Source: Nodularia spumigena CCY9414 (GTDB lineage: Bacteria; Cyanobacteriota; Cyanobacteriia; Cyanobacteriales; Nostocaceae). Taken from it: a stretch of DNA of 64,000 bases. Below, in pieces: positions 10,301 through 17,254 of the stretch. The notes beneath the pieces are model-generated. The model did not search any database and was not told the DNA's origin. It saw only the letters and a list, made by a program, of their open reading frames with translations. The translations under genes and the position numbers were made by a program. The stretch lies in NCBI RefSeq assembly GCF_000340565.2, contig NZ_CP007203.1, positions 4,465,989 to 4,529,988 of the forward strand. The letters are read 5' to 3'. Position 1 is the first letter of the stretch. Every line of letters starts with the position of its first letter.

Positions 10301-10413
10301 TTATTGTTACGGATTTCAAATATCTGTTCGTTTTTTAAAGCTTGTAATATCTTTGTTAATAAATCCGTATAATCCACATTGGCTAAGTCTGGATTTGTTG
10401 TTATTTTATTCAC
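7399..10413 (-). CDS. Large protein of unknown function, partner of the helicase-like gene
   Basis: A 1004-aa protein that I do not recognise. It has no signal peptide, no clear transmembrane segment and no Walker motif. The first ~270 residues are charged and helical. Residues about 300-390 contain a beta-rich patch (FDILPIIPVIAGYLGE, FVFGIKLKFDGKVQAYGGRT). Residues 715-860 show alternating hydrophobic strands and helices (LAIIVVSSRV, YRHFIYIAKVPYSS, IKIYPMFFDKYYAVKV) that could be a Rossmann-like or RNase-H-like fold; I see no convincing catalytic tetrad. It starts with GTG, preceded by CAGGG. A 37-nt palindrome lies 18 bases upstream. It is the first gene of the pair, and its composition resembles that of the second gene, not the housekeeping flanks. 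Confidence 0.82.
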   Translation of the reverse strand: MNKITTNPDLANVDYTDLLTKILQALKNEQIFEIRNNNKWLLIDINKIASQITALQVDSPLGNAKAVKTATLNFSSGSQEKFPAQIREITACIQDGLTNISRNADSLDRFAFIQQFITDLHRFRGKYDKFDLTYNFPKSENLQKQRLTLKKDDSKQRQLLKAHKIKISVDKPRDFPAQLLEGINNYIDTQFVDASSTDREDIEYILENLKENSNSDIYKLENLVNQQTLGKLKRLAKIRYLEFLSENVSHETGKIYLVDLIRRLKLLDDFINDSSKADGEYLVNYLGIPVNYQNIFSRSEAFDILPIIPVIAGYLGETENEHGEKVEFVFGIKLKFDGKVQAYGGRTVFDYNLNLLNPESKEHQQEIADESRKFTFANKVLKIALLYYFVFASRENPSDENYHPHNELNYNPRDKFEKDILPILQGSDDEAKKNLFKRFVKGFETFKVQQKIDTLKEVLQKVIHHKTPFPSRDYPLHISVKYSILENDIDTINDRDTLFKSGLEKNPKDCLKYINLGEATTQTNSLVSLQAKMTISEIHFLETDDRETFQMEYDIDKIDKNIGVLPVVFLPARNEKCRNFYNTQFPQRNLLIFPYQSEIEKLDSHQEFIYKITYSLLAYICVYVLLEKQSKLFIPILRIHLKKKTDNAPLEKFIVSLTGVLSHLFNEKSRSNSQGIDISDFSSKGKFKIPNTLSSLYSVLPKKFTLQNPDKFKFEELDKLAIIVVSSRVSDSKWGTESKKSNLMGEIIDFQLQPQTVKLRLLKTFSENYDDHQDMFEYPSVVVENVNKLYQKGYRHFIYIAKVPYSSTLHITQTEDDGLFFMSKNVITALRTQRDDIKIYPMFFDKYYAVKVGDNIKSTSLYIQDTIELTELAEDSNKQSVIFFNLFNGIAVAKDNNYNGVMSYATLLNIYKGILDDEDIRRGLISNQSQLKNEILQCLTLFHFSRYEKSGKIELKLDPYQNLIGDESIGELALFKHSRGTAEFNSLAFLTYIRDILQTPKQSS

Positions 10414-10431
10414 CTTGATAACCCTGATAAT

Positions 10432-10468
10432 CTATTTTATATTCAATTAATAATTGAATATAAAATAG
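10432..10468. promoter_or_regulatory. 37-nt perfect palindrome upstream of the two-gene locus
   Basis: Arms CTATTTTATATTCAATTA (10432-10449) and TAATTGAATATAAAATAG (10451-10468) are exact reverse complements separated by a single base. The near arm begins 18 bases upstream of the GTG start at 10413. It could be an operator for a dimeric or tetrameric repressor, or a 5'-leader hairpin. It is not followed by a T tract in the direction of the gene, so a simple terminator is unlikely. Confidence 0.75.
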
Positions 10469-10543
10469 AGGAATTAATAAGTCAATAACAGTAAAATCAC
10501 TGCTAACTAAAATATTTTGGTAACTTGATTTTTAGTAGTCATG

Positions 10544-10568
10544 AAAAAAGTCCACTTGTGCGGACTTT
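10544..10568 (-). terminator. Intrinsic terminator of purS-purQ
   Basis: On the minus strand AAAGTCC, an 8-base loop and GGACTTT are followed by a run of T. It lies just downstream of the purQ stop codon and separates purQ from the promoter region of the 1004-aa gene. Confidence 0.8.
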
Positions 10569-10595
10569 AAGAAAAATTAAGTTGTCAAAAAAAAA

Positions 10596-11270
10596 TTACG
10601 CTAAGGCGGCTATTTGCTCTAATAAACCTTGAAATAGTCTCAAACCGTCAATACTCCCCAGGGAGGTGTCTGAGGCTCTTTCTGGGTGCGGCATCATGCC
10701 TAAAACGTTGCCTTGTCGATTGCAAATGCCGGCGATGTTGTTGAGTGAACCGTTGGGGTTTTCTCCTGCATAGCGGAAGAGGACTTGCCCATGATCTTCG
10801 ATCGCTGATAAGGTGGCTGCATCAGCATAAAATCTCCCTTCACCGTGGGCTATGGGTAAGGTGATAGTTTCACCTGTTTTATAGCCTTGCGTCCATTTGG
10901 TGTCAATACGCTCAACTTGCAAGGGGACGCGATCGCATATAAAATGCAAATCTCGATTCCTCGTCAATGCCCCTGGTAACAACCCTGCTTCAGTTAATAC
11001 CTGAAAACCATTGCAGATACCGAGGACAAATTTACCTTTTTGTGCATGAGCAATAACCTGCTGCATCACAGGCGAGAATTGAGCGATCGCACCACAGCGC
11101 AAATAATCACCGTAACTAAAACCACCAGGTACAATTACCACATCCACATCAGCGATGTCTGTGTCTTGATGCCAAACCATGCGAGTCGGTTGACCCAGCA
11201 ATTCTCTGGTAACATAAGCCACATCGCGATCGCAATTAGAACCCGGAAAAACCAAAACCCCAAATTTCAT
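10596..11270 (-). CDS. purQ: Phosphoribosylformylglycinamidine synthase, glutaminase subunit (PurQ)
   Basis: A 224-aa class I glutamine amidotransferase that supplies ammonia for conversion of FGAR to FGAM in purine synthesis, in complex with PurL and PurS. The nucleophile Cys is in [10 protein letters not shown], and the catalytic His/Glu pair is in MMPHPERAS near the C-terminus. The N-terminus [16 protein letters not shown] is typical of the family. purS lies 104 bases upstream on the same strand, so the two form an operon interrupted by a heptamer array. The large subunit purL is not in the window. Confidence 0.97.
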   Translation of the reverse strand: MKFGVLVFPGSNCDRDVAYVTRELLGQPTRMVWHQDTDIADVDVVIVPGGFSYGDYLRCGAIAQFSPVMQQVIAHAQKGKFVLGICNGFQVLTEAGLLPGALTRNRDLHFICDRVPLQVERIDTKWTQGYKTGETITLPIAHGEGRFYADAATLSAIEDHGQVLFRYAGENPNGSLNNIAGICNRQGNVLGMMPHPERASDTSLGSIDGLRLFQGLLEQIAALA

Positions 11271-11275
11271 GATTT

Positions 11276-11318
11276 AGTCAGTAGTCATTAGTCATTAGTC
11301 ATTAGTCATTAGTCATTG
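11276..11318. repeat. Heptamer array (TAGTCAT) between purS and purQ
   Basis: About five or six tandem TAGTCAT units are followed by GGGAGTGGGGAGTGGG, lying inside the purS-purQ operon. Related TCATTAG/TAATGAC arrays occur at 29490-29528, 51004-51052, 55771-55800 and 58414-58438. Confidence 0.85.
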
Positions 11319-11374
11319 GGAGTGGGGAGTGGGAAATTAAGATTATCCCTATCTTCCTCATTCCCCAACCCTTG

Positions 11375-11653
11375 TTAAATGACTCCCGTTTGTGTTTCCA
11401 CCTCTATCAAATCAAAGCGATAATTTTCAATTACCGGATTTGCTAGCATTTGGTCACAGATACGTTCAAGGTCTTGACGCGCTTTAATCTCTTCAGTCGA
11501 AGTGATGGTTAGTTCAATGTACTTCCCAATCCGCACCTGTTCCACATTGTTGTATCCCAGTTGCTGGAGACCGGATTGTACAGCCACACCAGCAGGGTCT
11601 AAGACTGAAGGACGAAGCGTTACGAAAATTTTAGCTATATACTTCCTTTGCAC
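11375..11653 (-). CDS. purS: Phosphoribosylformylglycinamidine synthase subunit PurS
   Basis: A 92-aa protein of the PurS family, a small dimeric factor that bridges PurQ and PurL in the FGAM synthase complex. The family pattern is clear: FVTLRPSVLDPAGVAVQSGL near the start and QLGYNNVEQVRIGKYIEL in the middle. Length is slightly above the usual ~82 aa because of a short N-terminal extension. It is upstream of purQ, and divergent from the Fur-family gene across a 140-base gap that must hold both promoters. Confidence 0.95.
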   Translation of the reverse strand: MQRKYIAKIFVTLRPSVLDPAGVAVQSGLQQLGYNNVEQVRIGKYIELTITSTEEIKARQDLERICDQMLANPVIENYRFDLIEVETQTGVI

Positions 11654-11793
11654 AGGCTTTTTGCTGAATGCTGCGATCGCTATACTATAACTTTCTGCCC
11701 CAACTGAGTGAAAATAAGATTATGAAGCGGTTACAGTTAAGTAATTAGTTGATCCAGTATAACAGCTTCTACTACAGTGGCGAATTTAAATAA

Positions 11794-12207
11794 TTGTCTA
11801 TGAGAGCCATACACACCCGCAGTCAAGAGCGGATTTTGAGCCTGCTGAAAACCATTAAACAAGGCATTTCTGCCCAAGACATTTACGTAGAATTACGGAA
11901 CCGAAATCAGAGCATGGGTTTAGCAACAGTTTACCGCTCCCTGGAGGCTTTAAAACTAGAAGGTATGGTGCAGGTCAGGACTTTGGCTAATGGTGAAGCC
12001 CTATATAACCTAGCCCAACAAGACAAACACCACCTAACTTGCCTCCAGTGTGGACTGTCAATTCCGATTAATCAGTGTCCCGTTCATAACCTCGAAGACG
12101 AGTTAGAATCCAGCCATAAGTTTAAAATTTTTTACCACACACTAGAATTTTTTGGTTTGTGTAGCAAATGCCAAATGAATCAAGCTGCTAGCATGGGAGC
12201 GCATTAA
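11794..12207 (+). CDS. zur: Fur-family metalloregulator, probably Zur (FurB)
   Basis: A 137-aa winged-helix repressor. The DNA-recognition helix region reads MGLATVYRSLEALKLEGMVQV. Two CxxC pairs (CLQC and CSKC) fit a structural zinc site, and KHHLTC together with HKFKIFYHTLEF supply His residues for regulatory metal. The sequence is unlike the HHHHH-rich FurA and unlike PerR/FurC of cyanobacteria. It resembles the zinc-responsive branch (NGEALY after the wing). It would repress zinc-uptake genes when zinc is plentiful. I see no zinc transporter next to it. Assignment to Zur within the Fur family is by resemblance. Confidence 0.8.
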   Translation: MSMRAIHTRSQERILSLLKTIKQGISAQDIYVELRNRNQSMGLATVYRSLEALKLEGMVQVRTLANGEALYNLAQQDKHHLTCLQCGLSIPINQCPVHNLEDELESSHKFKIFYHTLEFFGLCSKCQMNQAASMGAH

Positions 12208-12294
12208 ATCAGTTAACAGTTAACAGTTAACAGTTAACAGTTAACAGTTATCAGTTAACTGTCAACAAGTCCTATGGTGCGGGATTTAACTTGG
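12208..12294. repeat. CAGTTAA heptamer array with composite-element core
   Basis: Six or more CAGTTAA/CAGTTAT units are followed by CCTATGGTGCGGGATTTAAC. The same core follows heptamer arrays at 16452-16556 and 30435-30592 and is inverted at 36711-36835. This copy lacks the distal complementary arm. Confidence 0.75.
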
Positions 12295-12413
12295 ACTTTT
12301 GACTTTGGCTATAGTGGGGAACTTAAATATTTTCCGCAAAATAGGGACAATTTATGAATTGTCCCTACAACTTTTGTAATTAAAAATTATAACTTTTAAC
12401 TGATCACCTCTTC

Positions 12414-13409
12414 TTAGCTAGAATGATTATCCCTTGCTATCTCACCGCCAAACAACGGGTTAGCCGAACTATCAGAAACAATAGAACGCATCCCCTCTAA
12501 AGTAGCAGGAATACTGCGGGGGTCCATAAACATCACCTTGCTGCTGTCACTGCTGCCAATCTTCGTACCCATTTCCAAATAATTTTGGGCAAGTAAAAAC
12601 TGTAACGCTTCTTGTGCGCCTGGTTCACTATTCAAAGTTTTAGTGATAATTTGCAGTGCTTCTGATGTTGCTTGTGCCTTGAGAACCTGTTGCTGACGTT
12701 CAGCTTGGGCTTGTAACACAATAGATTTTTGTTGCGCTTCAGCTTGGAGAATCGTGGCTTTTTGCCGAGCTTCAGCGTCCAAAATTTGCGCCTCAGCCTT
12801 ACCCCTAGCGCTATTCACAGCAGATTCACGTTCCCCCTCAGAAGTCAGAATTGCCGCCCGTCTGCGCCGTTCTGCTGCCATTTGCAACTCCATTGATTCT
12901 CGCACCGTCTGGGATGGGACGATATCGCGTAACTCCACCCGCGTAATTTTCACACCCCAAGGATCAGTAGCAATATCTAGCTCCCGCAATAACATTTCAT
13001 TGATTTGAGAACGGGCGGTAAAGGTTTTATCTAACTCCAATTGTCCCATTTCCGAGCGAATTTGAGTTAAAACCAAATTTGTCATGGCTGCATGGAGATT
13101 TTCCACCTTATACCAAGCTTTTTCCATATCCACAATCCGCCAATAAACCACCGCATCAACTTCAATGCCCACATTGTCGCGGGTAATACATTTTTGGGGC
13201 GGAATATCTAAGACTTTTTCGCGGATAGTTTGCTGGTAGACAATTTTATCTAAAAAAGGGATGACAAAATTCAGCCCTGGTTGCAGCTTTTGGTTATAGC
13301 TACCCAATCTTTCTACCAAGACTTCATTACCTTGATTGACAACTTTCACAGATCCTGCAACCGCAGAACCACCAAGCGCCAAGAAAATTAGTAAAAACAA
13401 TTGCTCCAT
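12414..13409 (-). CDS. SPFH/Band 7 membrane protein (stomatin/QmcA-like)
   Basis: A 331-aa protein with an N-terminal membrane segment (about residues 3-22). A Band 7 domain follows, starting at [22 protein letters not shown] and including [18 protein letters not shown] and [14 protein letters not shown] long Ala/Gln/Glu-rich coiled coil (about 175-255) and a C-terminal conserved segment ([16 protein letters not shown]) complete it. Such proteins form large oligomeric cages in the membrane and act in membrane quality control. An NfeD-like gene lies 160 bases upstream on the same strand, the usual partner. Confidence 0.92.
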   Translation of the reverse strand: MEQLFLLIFLALGGSAVAGSVKVVNQGNEVLVERLGSYNQKLQPGLNFVIPFLDKIVYQQTIREKVLDIPPQKCITRDNVGIEVDAVVYWRIVDMEKAWYKVENLHAAMTNLVLTQIRSEMGQLELDKTFTARSQINEMLLRELDIATDPWGVKITRVELRDIVPSQTVRESMELQMAAERRRRAAILTSEGERESAVNSARGKAEAQILDAEARQKATILQAEAQQKSIVLQAQAERQQQVLKAQATSEALQIITKTLNSEPGAQEALQFLLAQNYLEMGTKIGSSDSSKVMFMDPRSIPATLEGMRSIVSDSSANPLFGGEIARDNHSS

Positions 13410-13462
13410 TTATTTATTCTCCTAATTTCTCATACTATTTCTGTGTGAGGAACCGCGCCGAA

Positions 13463-13526
13463 TGTCTTTCCTTCTTTCTTTGTGTCCTTCTCCCAAAGGG
13501 AGAGGCTAGCGCCAACGTGGTTCGTT
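13463..13526. repeat. Dispersed repeat shared with the MITE interior
   Basis: The stretch around CTTCTCCCAAAGGGAGAGG followed by CTAGCGCCAACG matches the interior of the MITE at about 7229-7290. A palindrome GACGCGATTCATCGCGTC lies beside it at about 13538-13555. It occupies the gap between the NfeD and SPFH genes. Confidence 0.65.
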
Positions 13527-13569
13527 CCTCTTCCCAGACGCGATTCATCGCGTCTCTACAAGCGCGCAC

Positions 13570-14010
13570 TCAACGCAATAGATAATCTGGCATCACAATC
13601 AAGGTAGTGCCTTCTCTTCTAACCACATAAACTCTTTGATGGGGTGCTACGCTGAGTTGTTCGTCGTCACATTGTGCGCGCCAAGAATTTCCCTCGTATA
13701 GCACCCGCCCGGTTTCCCCAGCCGGAATTTCGGTTAAGGTTTCGGCTAAAACTGTATCCGGCATTTTCGACTTGCGCCGACGCGGTTGCAAAAAGCGCCG
13801 AGAAAGCACAATCAAAACGGTGGAAAGCAGTAGCCAAGCCGCAACTTGTAGCCATAAACTCCCCACACCTACTACAGATAGTAGCGCCACTATCAAGGCA
13901 CTAATTCCCATCATGAATTCGACAAAAGCCGATGGTAAGAAAAGTTCCATTAAACACAGAACAGATCCTGCCAGGAGCCAGATTAAGGTATAACTTGGCA
14001 TAGGCATCAC
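13570..14010 (-). CDS. NfeD-like membrane protein
   Basis: A 146-aa short NfeD. It has two or three hydrophobic segments in the first ~75 residues (LIWLLAGSVLCLMELFLP, ALIVALLSVVGVGSLWLQVAAWLLLS). A C-terminal OB-fold-like domain follows with ETGRVLYEGNSWRAQCDD and VVRREGTTLIVMP. NfeD proteins pair with SPFH proteins, and the SPFH gene follows on the same strand, so the two probably work together. The short class lacks the ClpP-like protease domain. Confidence 0.9.
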   Translation of the reverse strand: MMPMPSYTLIWLLAGSVLCLMELFLPSAFVEFMMGISALIVALLSVVGVGSLWLQVAAWLLLSTVLIVLSRRFLQPRRRKSKMPDTVLAETLTEIPAGETGRVLYEGNSWRAQCDDEQLSVAPHQRVYVVRREGTTLIVMPDYLLR

Positions 14011-14240
14011 GCCATCCTAGATTCTACATTCACTTAAATGTATTTTTGAGATTAGATACACCCAGACTGTAACGGTTTACGGAAAATAAAACTTGATATT
14101 TTTAGGATCATGTTTGATTAATTTCAGTAACAAGCTGTAATCATGGGTACATGAATCCAGTATATTCTAGCCTTCAAGTCTGGGAAACTTAAATTTAATC
14201 GAAATTCACGAGTTGGTTTATTTTTTGACTTTATACTGTC

Positions 14241-16232
14241 ATGATTTCGACACAGCAAATAATTTATTGCGTTAATCCAGACTGTACTAACCCCATTAAT
14301 CCTCTGGGGGAAAGTGTTTGTGCAAGTTGCGAAACTCCTTTAGTTCACCGCTATCTGTGGGCTAGTGGTTCCTTAGCAGCAGCCATTTCACCGGGAACTA
14401 AGGTGCTAAGTAGGTATGAGGTAATTACACAACAGGTTTGGTTAGACACTCAGCCGGGTTTACCGCCCACAGTACCATTCGAGCTACCAACAGCAGTTAT
14501 CCCTTATTTAAGGCTATATCCAGAACGGTTACACCTGCCGGAAGTTTATGGCTTTGTTCACTCTGAAGAAGCAAGTGCAGATGATATCCTCTTGCTGGAA
14601 AATGTGCCGATAGATGAGACAGGAAATCTCTACCCAAGCATTGCCCAGGGATGGAAACAAGCAACGGCTGTCAGACAAGTTTACTGGCTATGGCAAATTC
14701 TCCAATTGTGGAAACCTTTATCAGAGTTAGGAGTTGCCTCTAGTTTATTGATACCAGATAACGTGCGATCGCAAGGTTGGTGTGTGCGACTATTGGAACT
14801 TCACCAAACACCAGGTCAGAAACCGAGTTTGGCAGATTTGGGTCAATGTTGGCAGCCTTGGGTGGCATCTGTAAATACCCCAGTATCTGATGAATTAGAA
14901 AATATCCTTCAGCAGATGTGTAGCGCTGAGGCGGAGTTAGAAACCATTTCTAGACAACTCAATGCCTTATTACTTGCATCGGCGGCAGAATTACCATTAA
15001 GTCTGAAAGTGGCAGGAGCAAGCGATATTGGCCCCCAATTGCGGCAAAATGAAGACAATTGTTACCCAATGGCTGCTAGTGACTTAGATGACTCCATACT
15101 GCCACTGTTGGCGATTGTCTGCGATGGTATTGGTGGACACCAAGGCGGTGAGGTTGCTAGTCAATTGGCTGTACAGTCCCTAAAACTGCAAATCCGGGCT
15201 TTGTTAACCGAAGTAGAAGAACAAACTGAACCGATTCCGCCTCATGTATTGCAGTCACAACTAGAAGCCAGCTTGCGGGTAGTGAATAACGTCATTTGTG
15301 CTTGCAATGACGAACAGAAACGCCAAGGCAGAGAACGCATGGCTACAACCCTCGTGATGGCGGTACAAGTGCCGCAACGAGTGCTAACGAATTCTGGGTG
15401 GCTCTCAGATAACGCCCATGAACTTTATTTAGCGAATATTGGCGATAGTCGTGCTTATTGGATAACTCCTAACTATTGCCAGCTACTCACAGTCGATGAT
15501 GTTGTGGCGACGCGAGAAGTCCGTTCTGCCCGCAGTTTGTATCGTCCAGCACTTGAGAGCATAGATGCAACTGCCCTCACCCAAGCATTGGGGACAAAAG
15601 ATGCCGAATTCCTACACATTGCTATTAAACGCTTGATTTTGGCAGAAGATGGTGTATTGCTGCTGTGTTCTGATGGTTTAAGTGATCATAACTGGGTAGA
15701 AAAATCTTGGCGGGATTATGTAATTCCCGTGTTAGCAGGTGAAATTTCAGTTGCAGATGCTGTCAGCGATTGGATTAATTTCGCAAATGAGAAAAATGGT
15801 CATGATAATACTTCTGTGGTGATGACTCTTTGCCGAGTATCTAGAGAATATTTAGTCCCAAATCCATCACCATTTCCAGAAGAAATTGCCCACACCGAAG
15901 AACTAGAAGAACCAGAAGAACTAGAAGAATTAGAAGAACTAGAAGAACTAGAAGAATTAGAAGCAGAATCTTCCTGGTCCCAAAGTTCCCAAGCATTACT
16001 GGATTTGGATCTGACACTTGATAATCTACCAGATGCACCCATACCTACCCCAGCTAAAGAACCAAATCGGCTGAAGCCTATGGTGCTAATTGGCGGATTA
16101 TTGGCTTTGCTGGTAGGGGGTACAAGTCTGGGATTATTGGCTTTGTGGGAAGTTAATCCTCAAGGATTTCAACAGATATGTCGGCAACTTCCCCCAAGAA
16201 TGCAATCACTATGTCCCCCACCACCCAAGTAA
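14241..16232 (+). CDS. PP2C-type phosphatase with N-terminal zinc ribbon and C-terminal membrane anchor
   Basis: A 663-aa modular protein. The N-terminus has a four-Cys zinc-ribbon pattern (C10, C15, C27, C30). Residues ~45-235 contain RYEVITQQVW and a region resembling a degenerate kinase-like fold, without catalytic motifs. A PP2C domain follows (about 260-535) with ASDIGPQLRQNEDNCYP, CDGIGGHQGGEVAS, ANIGDSRAYWI, LLLCSDGLSDHNW and GHDNTSVVMT, so the metal-binding Asp residues are present. An acidic repeat of Glu-Leu-Glu type (bases ~15896-15963) precedes one membrane helix (VLIGGLLALLVGGTSLGLLALW). It probably dephosphorylates Ser/Thr proteins at the membrane; the target is unknown. Confidence 0.9.
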   Translation: MISTQQIIYCVNPDCTNPINPLGESVCASCETPLVHRYLWASGSLAAAISPGTKVLSRYEVITQQVWLDTQPGLPPTVPFELPTAVIPYLRLYPERLHLPEVYGFVHSEEASADDILLLENVPIDETGNLYPSIAQGWKQATAVRQVYWLWQILQLWKPLSELGVASSLLIPDNVRSQGWCVRLLELHQTPGQKPSLADLGQCWQPWVASVNTPVSDELENILQQMCSAEAELETISRQLNALLLASAAELPLSLKVAGASDIGPQLRQNEDNCYPMAASDLDDSILPLLAIVCDGIGGHQGGEVASQLAVQSLKLQIRALLTEVEEQTEPIPPHVLQSQLEASLRVVNNVICACNDEQKRQGRERMATTLVMAVQVPQRVLTNSGWLSDNAHELYLANIGDSRAYWITPNYCQLLTVDDVVATREVRSARSLYRPALESIDATALTQALGTKDAEFLHIAIKRLILAEDGVLLLCSDGLSDHNWVEKSWRDYVIPVLAGEISVADAVSDWINFANEKNGHDNTSVVMTLCRVSREYLVPNPSPFPEEIAHTEELEEPEELEELEELEELEELEAESSWSQSSQALLDLDLTLDNLPDAPIPTPAKEPNRLKPMVLIGGLLALLVGGTSLGLLALWEVNPQGFQQICRQLPPRMQSLCPPPPK

Positions 16233-16257
16233 GGAAGGCGGATTTAATAAAATATAG

Positions 16258-16303
16258 AACCTCACCCCCAGCCCCTCTCCTTAGCAAGGAGAGGGGAGAG
16301 TTT
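16258..16303. repeat. GC-rich hairpin repeat
   Basis: CCTCACCCCCAGCCCCTCTCC, a short loop and GGAGAGGGGAGAGTTTG are almost identical to the copy at 1191-1234. It lies just downstream of the PP2C gene. Confidence 0.8.
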
Positions 16304-16451
16304 GACTTGCGTCAATAACGGGATGAGCTAAGGGGGCATGAATTAGCTGTGAGAGCGTCAATTGTTGTAGAATTGGATTTGTCGTTAAAGCGCACAGCAA
16401 AACCAAGGCGGGTTTTTAACTATCCGAATGTCGCTGACTAACCACTATTAA

Positions 16452-16556
16452 ATCAGTGAACAGTGAACAGTGAACAGTGAACAGTTATCAAGGCGTATGC
16501 TGGGGGACTTAAACCCAATTCTGTCTCTTAACTGATAACTGATAACTCATAACTGT
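16452..16556. repeat. Composite repeat with complementary heptamer arms
   Basis: The left arm has CAGTGAA units ending in CAGTTATCA, the core is CGTATGCTGGGGGACTTAAACC, and the right arm has CTGATAA units. The arms are complementary. The rest of the gap 16233-16686 holds the hairpin repeat above and no gene that I can support. Confidence 0.75.
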
Positions 16557-16737
16557 TAAAGCCTGCATGGGCAGGGTTTGTTTGTATATCAGTTACAAAG
16601 GCGTAAAACAGAGCTTCTGTCCTAATGGGAGCTTAAGATTGACTGTTATCAACAGTTGATTTTTCAAGAAAGCAGTTCAGTGAGGAATGCAGGTGGAGAT
16701 GCTTGTGGAACAGCAAAAGCTAGATATAAATGTTGCT

Positions 16738-16959
16738 ATGAAAGTTGGCGATCGCGTCCGTGTTAAAGAGTCGGTAGTAATGTATCATCATCCTGAGCAT
16801 CGCGGTCAGGCTTTTGATATCAAAGGTACAGAAGGTGAAGTCATCGGTATTGCTACTGAATGGCAAGGTAGACCGGTCAGCGCTAATCTGCCAATTTTAG
16901 TCAGGTTTACTAAAAAATTTAAAGCTCATTTACGTGAAAATGAGTTAGAAGTCATTTAA
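16738..16959 (+). CDS. ftrV: Ferredoxin-thioredoxin reductase, variable chain (FtrV)
   Basis: From this ATG the product is 73 aa and begins MKVGDRVRVKESVVMYHHPE, the expected N-terminus and length for FtrV. Later TEWQGRPVSANLPILV and FKAHLRENELEVI match the family. FtrV is the non-catalytic beta-barrel subunit that shields the Fe-S catalytic chain FtrC in light-driven thioredoxin reduction. In-frame ATGs at 16687 and 16699 have better purine-rich sites (TGAGGA, GGTGGAG) and would add up to 17 residues, so the start is uncertain. ftrC is not in the window. Confidence 0.93.
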   Translation: MKVGDRVRVKESVVMYHHPEHRGQAFDIKGTEGEVIGIATEWQGRPVSANLPILVRFTKKFKAHLRENELEVI

Positions 16960-16964
16960 ATGAC

Positions 16965-17186
16965 TCACGAGCGGCGAAACCACTGAAATATATTTAATTC
17001 GCCGCGCATTTTTTCCAAGTCTTGACGATGCTGTTCTGCCGTTATTTCATACCACTCGCAATAAGTCTCAAATTCTGAGCGTGTGTGAACTTCTTGGTAG
17101 AATTGCTCAGTTGTGTGGTAATGAGCAAAAGTTTCCTCAACTTCAGATTGAGGCGATGGCATAATATAAGGTAAATTTTTAGACAT
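16965..17186 (-). CDS. Small conserved hypothetical protein
   Basis: A 73-aa soluble, acidic, His/Tyr-rich protein (ETFAHYHTTEQFYQEV, YCEWYEITAEQHRQDLEKMR). It overlaps nothing and ends 5 bases from the convergent ftrV stop. I do not recognise a domain. The regular composition and good fit between neighbours suggest a real gene. Confidence 0.65.
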   Translation of the reverse strand: MSKNLPYIMPSPQSEVEETFAHYHTTEQFYQEVHTRSEFETYCEWYEITAEQHRQDLEKMRGELNIFQWFRRS

Positions 17187-17254
17187 TTTTTTAATATTTT
17201 TCAGTTATTTAATGAAATTATAGACCGCTCAGAGAAGTGATGAATCGCGTCTTT

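Noticed and set aside
11276-11318. Regular short repeats that might be a CRISPR array
   Set aside because: Units are 7 bases long, contiguous and without spacers; the same holds for all other heptamer arrays in the window.
15800-16042. Ser-rich and Leu-rich minus-strand frames
   Set aside because: They are the antisense reading of the Glu-Leu repeat in the PP2C gene.
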